A stretch of DNA of 64,000 nt, from NCBI RefSeq assembly GCF_008329535.1, contig NZ_NPKR01000003.1, forward strand, positions 372,001 to 436,000. Direction: 5' to 3'. The notes beneath the pieces are model-generated. The model had not been told where the DNA came from. It did no database searches and saw nothing but the letters and a program-made list of their open reading frames with translations. Below, piece by piece: positions 44,639 through 53,008 of the stretch. The translations under genes and the position numbers were made by a program. The stretch's first letter is position 1. Every line of letters starts with the position of its first letter. This stretch comes from Mycolicibacterium sp. P1-18 (GTDB taxonomy: Bacteria; Actinomycetota; Actinomycetes; Mycobacteriales; Mycobacteriaceae).

Positions 44639-45082
44639 TTAGTTGCGAGACCGCTCGAGCTCGATCACGGGAATGATCCGTGACGTCCGGCGCTGGTAGT
44701 CGCCGAATTGCGGTTGCAACGCGACCTGCTTGGCGTAGACGTCGTCGCGCTCTTGGGCCTCCAGTACGCGAGCGGTGACCGGGAAGGTGTCCGTCCCCCA
44801 CTCCGCCACCGTCTCGGGATGCGCGCGCAGGTTGTGGTACCAGTCGGGATTGGTGTCGGATCCGCCCTTGCTCGCGATGATGTAGATCCGATCGCCGTCG
44901 AGGAGGGGCACCAGGGGAGCGATCCTCTTCGTGCCGGACTTGGCGCCGACGTGGTGCACGAGGACCACCGGGATGCCTGCGAACTGGCCGCCCGGCTTGC
45001 CCCCGGTGGCGCGGAAGTCCGCGATGACCTGTCGATTCATCTCGGCCAGTTGGTCGGCAGTGATGCCGATGTCTTCGGACAT
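44639..45082 (-). CDS. F420-dependent nitroreductase-like protein (FDOR-A, Ddn type)
   Basis: A 147-residue member of the Ddn-type deazaflavin reductases, with GGQFAGIPVVLVHHVGAKSGTKRIAPLVPL (F420 phosphate-binding region), IIASKGGSDTNPDWYHNLRAHPE, and VYAKQVALQPQFGDYQRRTSRIIPVIEL. In mycobacteria the family reduces quinones and nitro compounds with reduced F420. ATG at 45082 follows GAAGGGA. It is divergent from a TetR gene, with two identical palindromes in the shared 83-base promoter region (45109-45146). Confidence 0.92.
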   Translation of the reverse strand: MSEDIGITADQLAEMNRQVIADFRATGGKPGGQFAGIPVVLVHHVGAKSGTKRIAPLVPLLDGDRIYIIASKGGSDTNPDWYHNLRAHPETVAEWGTDTFPVTARVLEAQERDDVYAKQVALQPQFGDYQRRTSRIIPVIELERSRN

Positions 45083-45108
45083 TGCGAAGCGTCCCTTCGA
45101 TACGATGT

Positions 45109-45146
45109 GGAGACCGTCTCCGGTAAGTATTGCGGAGACAGTCTCC
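45109..45146. promoter_or_regulatory. Twin TetR operator palindromes
   Basis: Two copies of GGAGACnGTCTCC (45109-45121 with C at the centre, 45134-45146 with A at the centre), 25 bases apart centre to centre, lie between the divergent deazaflavin-reductase and TetR genes. Each is a perfect inverted repeat. The AT-richer spacer contains possible -10 elements for both directions. Confidence 0.8.
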
Positions 45147-45165
45147 GTTTGTCGAGGGGTGGGGG

Positions 45166-45741
45166 ATGACACGACCGCTGCGCGTCGACGCGCAACGCAA
45201 CCGGCGACGCGTGCTCGACGCCGCACGCGCCGCGTTCAGCCGTGACGGGGTGACCGCGTCCCTCGACGACATCGCTCGCGCAGCGGGGGTGGGTCCGGGC
45301 ACCCTTTACCGGCACTTCCCGACGCGGGATCGGTTGGTGCGCGCCGTCATCGACGACGGCCTGATCGGCATCCACGACCTGGGGATGGAGCTGCTGGCGG
45401 CACCCGACCTGGCCCAGGCCCTGGAGGCGTGGCTCAACGCCTACGTCGAGCAGGGCAGCATGTTCACGGGGTTGGCCGAGACGTTGGTCAACCCGCTCGC
45501 CGAGTCCGACGAGTTGGATTCGTGTCGGCGCGCCCGGGAGGCGGGCAGCGCACTGATTGCCCGCGCCGTACGCGAGGGCGTCCTTCGCCCGGACGTCCGG
45601 GCCGACGACGTGCTGGACATGGTGGCTGCCGTGACGTGGGTGGGCGAGCAACCGAATCGACAATTGGGACAACGTGAACGGCTGTTGACACTTCTGGTCA
45701 CCGGGCTGCGTGCCGGAGCGGGATCGCTCGATTCCGAATGA
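45166..45741 (+). CDS. TetR-family transcriptional regulator
   Basis: A 191-residue TetR regulator with a canonical N-terminal domain: RRRVLDAARAAFSRDGVTASLDDIARAAGVGPGTLYRHFPTRDRLVRAV. The C-terminal region matches the common SMa0974-type ligand-binding fold of many actinobacterial TetRs (LVNPLAESDELDSCRRAREAGSALIARAVREGVLRPDVRADDVLDMV). The start is ATG at 45166 after GAGGGGTGGGGG. It is probably the repressor acting on the twin palindromes just upstream and hence on the F420-dependent reductase and itself. Confidence 0.92.
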   Translation: MTRPLRVDAQRNRRRVLDAARAAFSRDGVTASLDDIARAAGVGPGTLYRHFPTRDRLVRAVIDDGLIGIHDLGMELLAAPDLAQALEAWLNAYVEQGSMFTGLAETLVNPLAESDELDSCRRAREAGSALIARAVREGVLRPDVRADDVLDMVAAVTWVGEQPNRQLGQRERLLTLLVTGLRAGAGSLDSE

Positions 45742-45768
45742 CCGTCCGGCGCCCGTCGCCTGCGACGA

Positions 45769-45774
45769 TAGGGT
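45769..45774 (+). promoter_or_regulatory. -10 element of the ROK gene (leaderless candidate)
   Basis: TAGGGT ends seven bases before GTG at 45782. Confidence 0.45.
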
Positions 45775-45781
45775 GAGACCC

Positions 45782-46981
45782 GTGGTCACGGCTCGCGACG
45801 CCGGTCAGGCGGCCCACATCCGCTGGTTGGGGGCCGCTCAACTGATCGCCGTCGTGCGGGCCGAGCCGGGGATCACCCGCGCTGCGGCAGCCCAACGCCT
45901 GGGCATTGGAAGCGGTGGAGCCACCGAACTCGTGGCGCGCATGCGCAACGCCCGTGTGCTGGGTGAATCGCCCGCACCGGTGCAGGGTCGCGGCCGGCCC
46001 ACGACGGTGCTGGGTCCCCACGAGGAGGGCCCGTTGGTGCTCGCCGTCGACCTACGTTCCGGTGACTGGCGGCTGGCCCTGGCGGGCGTCGACGGGGAGC
46101 CCGTGGTGGTCGACGAGGCCACCGGCACCGGCGCCGATCCAGACCGTGTCCGCATGCAGCTGACCGAGGCAATCGGCGCGGTGTACCGCCGACATCCCAA
46201 GCGCATCAGCGCAATTGCGGTCGCCGCGCCCGGGCCGGTCAGCAGCTCCCGCGTCGGCCAGGTTCCCTCGCGCGGATGGCGCGACGTCGACCTGTCGGGG
46301 TTGGCCGCCCGGATTCCGGACGGCGCCGGCGTGCGACTCCTGATCGGCAACGACGCCACCCTGGCGGGCCTGGCGGAATCGCGGACCGGGGCGGCCCACT
46401 CGGCTGCCACGGCGCTGCACCTGATCGTCGCGTACGGCCTCGGCGGCACGCTGGTGGTCAACGGCGATCCGGTCGGCGGCGCGCACGGCGCGGCGGGGGA
46501 GTACGGCCACATCCCGTTCGGCGACCCGGCCGTCGACTGCCCCTGCGGTGCGGTCGGTTGCTGGGATCTCACCATCGACGGGCGGGCGCTGGCCCGCCAT
46601 CGAGGCGAGACACCGCCGGAGGATCCGGTCGCCTACGTACACACCCTCGTCGCCCGCGACGAGCGAGACGCACGGACCCGCACGGCCTTCGAGAAGGTGG
46701 CGACGTCACTCGGCCGGGGGATCGCCGGCTTGGTGAACCTGCACGATCCCGACGTCGTGACGATCGGCGGCGTCGCGCCACTGTTGCGGGCGGCGGCGCC
46801 GGACGCATTCGACGGGGCCTACCGGGACGGGTTGATGGCCTTCCGAAAGGCGTCGCCGACGCCGGTACTCGACGGCATTCACGGCGACGACGGGCCACTC
46901 GTCGGTGCCGTGACGCTGGCGCTGGACGCCGTCACCAGCGCCGAAGCGCTCGCGGAGTGGGCCGAACGGCAACGCGCATAA
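45782..46981 (+). CDS. ROK-family protein (transcriptional regulator / sugar kinase)
   Basis: A 399-residue ROK protein: an N-terminal winged helix (AAHIRWLGAAQLIAVVRAEPGITRAAAAQRLGIGSGGATELVARM) followed by the ROK ATPase-like domain. The latter has VAVAAPGPV, LLIGNDATLAGLAE, GLGGTLVVNGDPVGGAHGAAGEYGH, and the zinc cluster CPCGAVGC. This architecture is of the NagC/XylR type, a repressor that senses a sugar; the sugar is unknown. An MFS exporter gene follows 43 bases downstream and could be a target. GTG at 45782 is favoured by the -10 placement. Confidence 0.9.
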   Translation: MVTARDAGQAAHIRWLGAAQLIAVVRAEPGITRAAAAQRLGIGSGGATELVARMRNARVLGESPAPVQGRGRPTTVLGPHEEGPLVLAVDLRSGDWRLALAGVDGEPVVVDEATGTGADPDRVRMQLTEAIGAVYRRHPKRISAIAVAAPGPVSSSRVGQVPSRGWRDVDLSGLAARIPDGAGVRLLIGNDATLAGLAESRTGAAHSAATALHLIVAYGLGGTLVVNGDPVGGAHGAAGEYGHIPFGDPAVDCPCGAVGCWDLTIDGRALARHRGETPPEDPVAYVHTLVARDERDARTRTAFEKVATSLGRGIAGLVNLHDPDVVTIGGVAPLLRAAAPDAFDGAYRDGLMAFRKASPTPVLDGIHGDDGPLVGAVTLALDAVTSAEALAEWAERQRA

Positions 46982-47011
46982 CGGCTCTTGAATATCCTCG
47001 ACCAACGAGCA

Positions 47012-47017
47012 TATTAT
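47012..47017 (+). promoter_or_regulatory. -10 element of the MFS gene (leaderless candidate)
   Basis: TATTAT ends seven bases before ATG at 47025. The surrounding bases are AT-rich compared with the neighbouring coding DNA. Confidence 0.55.
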
Positions 47018-47024
47018 TGGAACG

Positions 47025-48224
47025 ATGACGACGCTCGACCCACGATCGCGCGTGCGATCCAACCTCGGCGGTCTGCTCGCGCTGGCGGCCGCATCGTGCC
47101 TCGCCGTGACCACCGAGATGCTTCCCATCGGGCTGCTGCCCGCCATCGGCACGACCTTCGACGTCGACACCTCCACGACGGGCCTGCTGGTCAGCTTGTA
47201 CGCCGTCATGGTCGCGACGCTTGCGGTCCCGCTGACCGTTGCCACCGCCCGACTGCCGCGAAAGCCCCTGCTGCTGACGACCGTGCTGCTCTACGTCGTC
47301 AGCAACGCCGTCGTCGCCGCGGCGCCGAACTTCGCCGCGGTCGCGGCAGGGCGCACCATCGGGGGCCTGACACACGCCTTGTTCTTCTCGCTGTGCATCG
47401 GGTACGCGCCGCGCCTGGTCGGCCGCGATCAAGTCGGCCGCGCCCTTGCCATCGCCACCGCTGGCGTGTCCGTCGGCTTCGTTCTGGGCGTGCCCCTTTC
47501 GACGTCGCTCGGGAACGCCTTCGGGTGGCGGACGTCGTTCGGAGTGCTCGCGGTGCTGGCCGCCGCGACGTTGGCCTTCGTCGCCTGGCTGCTGCCCGCC
47601 GTACCCCGCGACACACCGGCGCTCGAGGCCCGGGCCGTGGGAAGCCGGCGGCAACTGGTGGCCGTCGTATCGTCCAACGCGCTGACCTTCGTCGGCCAGT
47701 TCACGCTGTACACCTACATCAGTGCCGCGTTGCTGGGTGCCGGTGCGACACCCGCACTGGTCGGACCCGTCCTGTTGCTCTGCGGTGCCAGCGGATTGGT
47801 GGGCCTGACGTTCTCGGCCCGCACCCTCGACCGCAACCCGCGGCGCACCATCCTGGTGGTCTTGGCCGTGGTGATCGTGGCGGTGACCGTCGCCGGTGTC
47901 GCGCACCAAACACTGCTGCCGTTGGTGGTCGCCGCGCTGGTCTGGAACGGGGCCTTCGGCGGGGTGCCACCCATCTATCAGGCCTGTGCGGTTCGGACCG
48001 GCGCCACTTCACCAGAGTTGGCCGGCGCCTGGGTGAACGCATCGGCGAATCTCGGCATCGGCGCGGGTGCGGCCATTGGTGCCGGCCTCCTCCCGGCTAT
48101 CGGCATGGGCGGCCTCCCCCTGGTAAGCGCGGCGTTCGTCGCGTTGGGGCTCGTCGTGGCCATGACCGCTCGACGGGCCTTTCCGGCGAGCGGGTCGCCG
48201 ATCGGCGATGCCGCGCAGCGCTAA
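47025..48224 (+). CDS. Major facilitator superfamily exporter (DHA1 type)
   Basis: A 399-residue transporter with twelve predicted membrane segments. It has the early AVTTEMLPIGLLPAI segment and the LLVSLYAVMVATLAVPLT region characteristic of sugar-efflux and arabinose/purine-nucleoside exporters of the DHA1 group, and GRTIGGLTHALFFSLCIGYAPRLV in the motif A/B region. The substrate is unknown. It lies directly behind a ROK regulator gene, which suggests sugar-related control. The stop TAA at 48222-48224 doubles as part of the -10 of the next gene. Confidence 0.88.
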   Translation: MTTLDPRSRVRSNLGGLLALAAASCLAVTTEMLPIGLLPAIGTTFDVDTSTTGLLVSLYAVMVATLAVPLTVATARLPRKPLLLTTVLLYVVSNAVVAAAPNFAAVAAGRTIGGLTHALFFSLCIGYAPRLVGRDQVGRALAIATAGVSVGFVLGVPLSTSLGNAFGWRTSFGVLAVLAAATLAFVAWLLPAVPRDTPALEARAVGSRRQLVAVVSSNALTFVGQFTLYTYISAALLGAGATPALVGPVLLLCGASGLVGLTFSARTLDRNPRRTILVVLAVVIVAVTVAGVAHQTLLPLVVAALVWNGAFGGVPPIYQACAVRTGATSPELAGAWVNASANLGIGAGAAIGAGLLPAIGMGGLPLVSAAFVALGLVVAMTARRAFPASGSPIGDAAQR

Positions 48225-48227
48225 CTT
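48222..48227 (+). promoter_or_regulatory. -10 element of the SIMPL gene (leaderless candidate)
   Basis: TAACTT, overlapping the MFS stop codon, ends six bases before ATG at 48234. Confidence 0.5.
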
Positions 48228-48233
48228 GTCGAC

Positions 48234-48902
48234 ATGCCAACCGAGATCACCGTGCGAGGGTCCTTCTCCGCGTTTCAGCCGACCGAGCGCGGGACCGTGC
48301 ACGCCTCCATCGGCTACGAGGGCCCGGAGATGCAGCCGGTGTACGACCGGGTCGCCCGTGACCTCGAAGACGTCAAGGCCTCGGTCGGCCAGCTCCAGGG
48401 CGCCCAGGTCGCGGTGACGTGGTGGTCTGCCCAACAGCTTCGGACCTGGTCGACGCGACCCTGGCACGAGGAGGGCAAGCGGCTTCCGCTCGTGCATCAC
48501 GCGACCGTCAGCGTCGAGGTGAAGTTCCGTGACTTCGCCGCGTTGTCGCGATGGGTGGGCGAGCACGTCAGCAACACCGACGGATTCACTCTCTCGCGGG
48601 TGGACTGGGCGCTGACGGAGAAACGCCGGGACGAACTCGTCCGGACCGTCCGCACCAGGGCCGTTCAGGATGCCGCGGCCCGCGCGCAGCTCTACGCCGA
48701 TGCGCTCGGCCTTGGGCCGGTGAGCCCGGTCGCCATCGCCGACGCCGGAATGCTTGGCACCCAAGCCCTACACGACGGCGGCGGCGGATACCTGCGGGCG
48801 GCGCCGGGGTCGGTGGGAGGCGGGCCGGACGTCGAGCTCGTGCCGGAGGACGTGAGCGTCTCGGCGACGATCGACGGGCGGTTCGTGGCAGGCGACTCGT
48901 AG
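48234..48902 (+). CDS. SIMPL-domain (DUF541) protein
   Basis: A 222-residue DUF541/SIMPL protein, recognised from the TEITVRGSFSAFQPTERGTVHASIGYEG start and the DAAARAQLYADALGLGPVSPVAIADAG core. The ending VELVPEDVSVSATIDGRFV matches the last strands of the domain. No signal peptide is visible, so it appears cytoplasmic, unlike many Gram-negative members. The function of the family is unclear. Confidence 0.85.
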   Translation: MPTEITVRGSFSAFQPTERGTVHASIGYEGPEMQPVYDRVARDLEDVKASVGQLQGAQVAVTWWSAQQLRTWSTRPWHEEGKRLPLVHHATVSVEVKFRDFAALSRWVGEHVSNTDGFTLSRVDWALTEKRRDELVRTVRTRAVQDAAARAQLYADALGLGPVSPVAIADAGMLGTQALHDGGGGYLRAAPGSVGGGPDVELVPEDVSVSATIDGRFVAGDS

Positions 48903-49027
48903 GTTGCCCCGTCGGGGTGTGGCAAACTTCGATTGGCAGCCCGAGGACCCAAGGCCCTAGGCTGCAGCCAATACCCCACCGGTGGCCTAGCCTGCGCCGC
49001 TCCGACGCCGCACCCAAGGACACCCAG

Positions 49028-50113
49028 ATGGCGATTGCCGATGTCTCCGCCTACATGCACCTCAGCTCGGCAGACGTCGACGCCATCGCCGATGAACTCG
49101 ACGCCATCCGCAGAGACGTCGAGGAGTCGCTCGGAGCCAAGGACGCGGCGTACATCCGGCGCGTGATCCACTTCCAACGTGTCCTCGACGCCTCGGCGCG
49201 GCTGTTGATCCTCGGCAGCCGGTCGCGGACCGGTTGGTGGCTGGGTACCGCGGCGCTGACCTATGCGAAGTCCGTCGAGAACATGGAGCTCGGCCACAAC
49301 GTCTCCCACGGTCAATGGGACTGGATGAACGACCCCGAGATCCACTCCACCAGTTGGGAGTGGGACATGGCCGGGCTGTCGGCGCAGTGGCGGTACTCGC
49401 ACAACTATCGCCATCACGTCTTCAGCAACGTGCTCGGCATGGACGAGGACATCGGCTACCGCATCCTGCGGGTGACGCCGGATCAGCCGTGGCGCAGCCC
49501 CTATCTGTTGACACCGCTGCGAAACGCGTTGCTGGCGGCGACGTTTGAATGGGGCATTGCGCTGCACGGCCTTCGCTCGGAACGGGACCGCGTCGACACA
49601 CCGGCCGCCAGAAGCGTGGAGCATCGGCGATACTTCGCCAAGATCGCCCGCCAGTTGAGCAAGGACTACGTGATCTTCCCGGCGCTGAGCCTTCGACGGT
49701 GGCGTCGAACGCTCGCGGCCAACGTCACGGCCAATCTGATACGCAACGTCTGGGTGTACGTCAACATCATCTGCGGACACATCCCCGACGGTGCCGAGAC
49801 GTTCGACCCGGCGGTGCTCGACGGCGAGACCAAGGGCCAGTGGTATCTCCGGCAGATGCTCGGGACCGCCAACTTCCAGGCTGGCCCGCTGCTGGCGTTC
49901 TCGGGTGGGCACCTGTGCTACCAGATCGAGCACCACCTGTTCCCCGACCTGCCCAGCAACCGACTCGCCCAGATCAGCATCCGCGTGCGGGAACTCTGCA
50001 AGAAGTACGACCTGCCGTACAACTCGGAGTCCCTCCCGCGGCAGTACTTCCGGAGCCAACGGATCATTCACGAGCTTGCCGTGCCCGACGGGTTCTCGAC
50101 CGCGGGGCGCTAA
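49028..50113 (+). CDS. Membrane fatty acid desaturase
   Basis: A 361-residue desaturase with the three histidine boxes: GHNVSHG (HxxxH, about residues 93-97), HNYRHH (about 133-138) and QIEHHLFPDLP (about 300-310). These bind the di-iron centre. The protein belongs to the acyl-lipid/acyl-CoA front-end-like group common in mycobacteria (DesA3-related); position specificity is not predictable. ATG at 49028 is used; the frame is open further upstream but that part is out of coding character. A reductase partner is not seen nearby. Confidence 0.9.
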   Translation: MAIADVSAYMHLSSADVDAIADELDAIRRDVEESLGAKDAAYIRRVIHFQRVLDASARLLILGSRSRTGWWLGTAALTYAKSVENMELGHNVSHGQWDWMNDPEIHSTSWEWDMAGLSAQWRYSHNYRHHVFSNVLGMDEDIGYRILRVTPDQPWRSPYLLTPLRNALLAATFEWGIALHGLRSERDRVDTPAARSVEHRRYFAKIARQLSKDYVIFPALSLRRWRRTLAANVTANLIRNVWVYVNIICGHIPDGAETFDPAVLDGETKGQWYLRQMLGTANFQAGPLLAFSGGHLCYQIEHHLFPDLPSNRLAQISIRVRELCKKYDLPYNSESLPRQYFRSQRIIHELAVPDGFSTAGR

Positions 50114-50143
50114 GACGTCGCCCGTGGTGCAGCATCGGTAGTC

Positions 50144-51106
50144 ATGTCGCAGTTTCTCTGGGATCAGCACGCCTGTCTGCCGTTGCAGATCGACGCCGAC
50201 GTCGGCCCGCTGGCCCGCTTCCACCGTCGCGGTGGCGCCTTCGTCTCCGTCAACGCCGGATATTCGCCGCACTCGTTCGACGACACGATTGCGCTGCTCC
50301 AGCACTTCCGTGCCTCGGTCGAGGAGCATCCCGACCTGGAACTCGCCGCCCACGTCGACGACGTCGACCGCATCACCGCCGAGGGGCGGATCGCGGTGGC
50401 CTTCGACTTGGAGGACTCCGCACCCGTCGGTGATGACCTCGACAACCTCGCGACGTTGGCCGGACTCGGCGTTCGGACTCTCCTGCCCACCTACAACCAC
50501 GCCAACCGCGCCGGCAGCGGATGCCTCGACACCGTGGACACCGGTCTCACCGCGTGGGGCGCGGAGATCGTCGCCGAGATGAACGCGGTCGGCATCGTCC
50601 CCGACGGATCGCACTGCAGCACCCGAACGGGCCTCGACCTTTGTGACGTGTCGAAAGGCCCAGTGGTGTACAGCCATTCGTGCATGAGGTCGATCTGGGA
50701 CCATCCGCGCAACATCACCGACGACCAGGCCCGGGCGTGCGCCGCCACGGGTGGCGTCGTCGGCGTCACCGGTGTCGGCATCTTCCTCGGCCCGAATACT
50801 CCGACCCTGGAGGCGATGACCAGTCACCTCGAGTACGCCGTCGACCTGATCGGCGTCGACCACGTCGGCATCAGCAGCGACTTCTCCTTCGACCACGCCG
50901 ACTTCAACGACGAACTGGTGCGCAACCCCCATCTGTTCGACGAGAGCTACACCAGATGGGGACCCATGCAGTGGATGCCGCCGGAAACCGTGCTGGCCCT
51001 GGGTGGGCATCTCAGCGGGCGGGGCTGGAGCGACGCCGACGTGCGGGCCGTGCTCGGTGGCAACTTTCACCGGGTGGCCACGCGCGCCTGGGCCGCCGCT
51101 CGGTGA
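50144..51106 (+). CDS. Membrane dipeptidase-family protein (peptidase M19)
   Basis: A 320-residue M19 (renal dipeptidase) family protein. The zinc ligands map to DQH near the start (WDQHACLP, usually DGHND), Glu in AFDLEDS, His in VVYSHS (family YSHS), and the Asp in VGISSDF. The RNITDDQARACAATGGVVGVTGVG segment is family-typical. Some mycobacterial members may act on D-amino-acid dipeptides. The first motif differs from the common DGHNDLP, which may alter specificity. No signal peptide is seen. Confidence 0.88.
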   Translation: MSQFLWDQHACLPLQIDADVGPLARFHRRGGAFVSVNAGYSPHSFDDTIALLQHFRASVEEHPDLELAAHVDDVDRITAEGRIAVAFDLEDSAPVGDDLDNLATLAGLGVRTLLPTYNHANRAGSGCLDTVDTGLTAWGAEIVAEMNAVGIVPDGSHCSTRTGLDLCDVSKGPVVYSHSCMRSIWDHPRNITDDQARACAATGGVVGVTGVGIFLGPNTPTLEAMTSHLEYAVDLIGVDHVGISSDFSFDHADFNDELVRNPHLFDESYTRWGPMQWMPPETVLALGGHLSGRGWSDADVRAVLGGNFHRVATRAWAAAR

Positions 51107-51150
51107 CACCCGCGGTTGACGCCCCGCGCAGACCGAGGCAAGTTAACCGC

Positions 51151-52140
51151 ATGTACCGCCTGAGCTCGCTCGCCACCGCCGACGGGCGGGTGCTCGGCAA
51201 GCAGACGGTGCGACTTCTGCGAATCTACCTCGGCGCGACCACGTTTCTCTTCGCATACGGCGTGACGTTCACGCTCTTTCCCGTACGGACCGACATCGCC
51301 TACGGCAATCCGATCGGCGGGATCGTCGCCATCGTCCTCGGCCTGTCGGCGCTGGGGTACCTGGCGGTCCGGCCTGGTCGCCCGATGCCGGCGACCGTGG
51401 CCGCGGTGGCTGCCACTCCCGTCGTGATGGCCTTCCACGTCACCCTGACCGCCGAATACGTCTGCCTGATCGCACCGATGTTCCTGGCGATGTACCTGCG
51501 CGCGTTCCACCCACCCCGTCAGGCGTTCTTCCTCATCGCGGCGCTCACCGTGGCCAGCGTGGTCGCCGTCGTGATCGCCCCCGCGCCGCACGTCGGCATC
51601 ATCACCGTCCTGATCTTCGTCGTCGCCATCGTCGGCGCCGCCGAGTCCTTCGGCCTGCTGGTGCGGGCAATGTTCACGGCAGCCTGCACCGATCCGTTGA
51701 CGGGCTTGCTCAACCGGGCCGGCTGGGAGATCGGCACCGGCGACGTGCTGGCCCGCGCCCGTTCCGCGGCGGATGCCGTCACGGTCGTCGCCGTCGACAT
51801 CGACGGTCTCAAGGCGCTCAACGACAACTACGGACACCAGGCAGGGGACCGCCGCATCGTCGAATACGCGCACAGCTGGCGGCGGGCCGCGCCGAAGCGG
51901 GCGGTCCTGGCGCGGATGGGTGGCGACGAGTTCGCCGCCTGCATCGTCGGCGAGGATGCCGGCGTGGTCGAGGAATTCCTGCGCGCCATTCGGGACGAGA
52001 CGCCGGGCGTCAGCGTTGGCGTGGCGACGGATCCGTCATCCCGTGCCAACGTGGTCGCGCTGTACGCCCGGGCCGACGCCGCGCTGTACGAGAGCCGGGG
52101 GCTGTCGCTACGCGACGATGCGCAACCGGCGTGCGACTGA
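51151..52140 (+). CDS. Membrane-bound diguanylate cyclase (GGDEF)
   Basis: A 329-residue protein with five to six N-terminal membrane segments (about residues 23-172, MASE-like) followed by a GGDEF domain. The domain begins TDPLTGLLNRAGW, and the active-site motif GGDEF (257-261) is intact, so c-di-GMP synthesis is expected. The upstream RxxD inhibitory site is absent (RAVL at 250-253). ATG at 51151 is chosen because the membrane domain begins there; the gene starts 44 bases after the dipeptidase gene. Confidence 0.9.
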   Translation: MYRLSSLATADGRVLGKQTVRLLRIYLGATTFLFAYGVTFTLFPVRTDIAYGNPIGGIVAIVLGLSALGYLAVRPGRPMPATVAAVAATPVVMAFHVTLTAEYVCLIAPMFLAMYLRAFHPPRQAFFLIAALTVASVVAVVIAPAPHVGIITVLIFVVAIVGAAESFGLLVRAMFTAACTDPLTGLLNRAGWEIGTGDVLARARSAADAVTVVAVDIDGLKALNDNYGHQAGDRRIVEYAHSWRRAAPKRAVLARMGGDEFAACIVGEDAGVVEEFLRAIRDETPGVSVGVATDPSSRANVVALYARADAALYESRGLSLRDDAQPACD

Positions 52141-52154
52141 CGCCGTCGCCGACC

Positions 52155-52682
52155 TCAACCCCGTGAGCCGGACCGGTATCGGTGCACGGCGAATCCGCAG
52201 TAGCCGCAGGCCCGTTCATCCGGCGGAATGGCTCGTGCGCATCGTGGACACGCACCGGACTCGGCCCCGGTACCGCCGTCGACGGGCGGGCTGTTGCCGG
52301 CGGCACCGCGCGACAACAGCAGTGACCCGATCAGTGCGACGGCGATGCCGACGGCCGTGACGAGCAGTGCCGTCGCCTGGGGAGATCCCCATGGGTAGCC
52401 CGTGCTGAAGTCCGGGTCGGCCGCGGTGACGACGATGGGCAGGCTGGTGATCACGCACAGGCCCACGGGCAACGGCCACGCCTGCGGGTGGCCTCGAGCG
52501 ACCCAGGCCGCCGTCCCGGCGACACCTATGGCACCGGCGATGGGAAACCATCCACCGCTCGCAATCCGAGTGACGTTGGCCGCGACATCCGGTCCGCCCA
52601 GGACGAGGACGGCCCCGACGACGACGGCAGCCGCGCCCGCCCAGGCAAGTCCGACGCCAACCTTCGTCGTGATCGCGTCCAT
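52155..52682 (-). CDS. Small membrane protein with C-terminal zinc ribbon
   Basis: A 175-residue protein with about four membrane segments (residues 10-30, 42-62, 68-88 and 105-125) and a C-terminal zinc-ribbon-like element CPRCARAIPPDERACGYCG (C-x2-C...C-x2-C). No known family is recognised. It converges on the diguanylate cyclase gene with a 14-base gap. The ribbon suggests metal binding or protein contact; the function is unknown. Confidence 0.75.
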   Translation of the reverse strand: MDAITTKVGVGLAWAGAAAVVVGAVLVLGGPDVAANVTRIASGGWFPIAGAIGVAGTAAWVARGHPQAWPLPVGLCVITSLPIVVTAADPDFSTGYPWGSPQATALLVTAVGIAVALIGSLLLSRGAAGNSPPVDGGTGAESGACPRCARAIPPDERACGYCGFAVHRYRSGSRG

Positions 52683-52725
52683 GTCAGCGCACGCTACAGC
52701 CGGCGGGCGTCCTCTGCGACGTGTG

Positions 52726-52941
52726 TCAGGCCGAGTCCAACTCCACCCGCCGGCGGTGCACGCCGACGTCGAACCGCTTCGGTCCCCACGGCGTATCCAG
52801 CGCGAAGTGAATCGTCTTGGGCCTGCCCGTCAACGTCGTCTCCACGACGGTGCCGACCGCACCCGCGGGCACGTCCGGAACGTTGACGCCGCCGATGTCG
52901 CTTCGGGCGGTCACGCGGTCACCCCTCTTGTACCGCTGCAT
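52726..52941 (-). CDS. Small conserved-looking protein, 71 residues
   Basis: A 71-residue basic protein (MQRYKRGDRVTARSDIGGVNVPDVPAGAVGTVVE...) rich in short strands and reminiscent of an SH3-like or KOW-type small barrel, as in many actinobacterial small proteins. ATG at 52941 has a strong site upstream (AGGGAGGGAGGATTC). The frame extends upstream to 53001, but the site favours 52941. No function is assigned. Confidence 0.7.
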   Translation of the reverse strand: MQRYKRGDRVTARSDIGGVNVPDVPAGAVGTVVETTLTGRPKTIHFALDTPWGPKRFDVGVHRRRVELDSA

Positions 52942-53008
52942 GAATCCTCCCTCCCTTGGTCGCCCACATCCATGGTCGACCCGGGAGAGTGCTGATCGCA
53001 AGTGGTTT

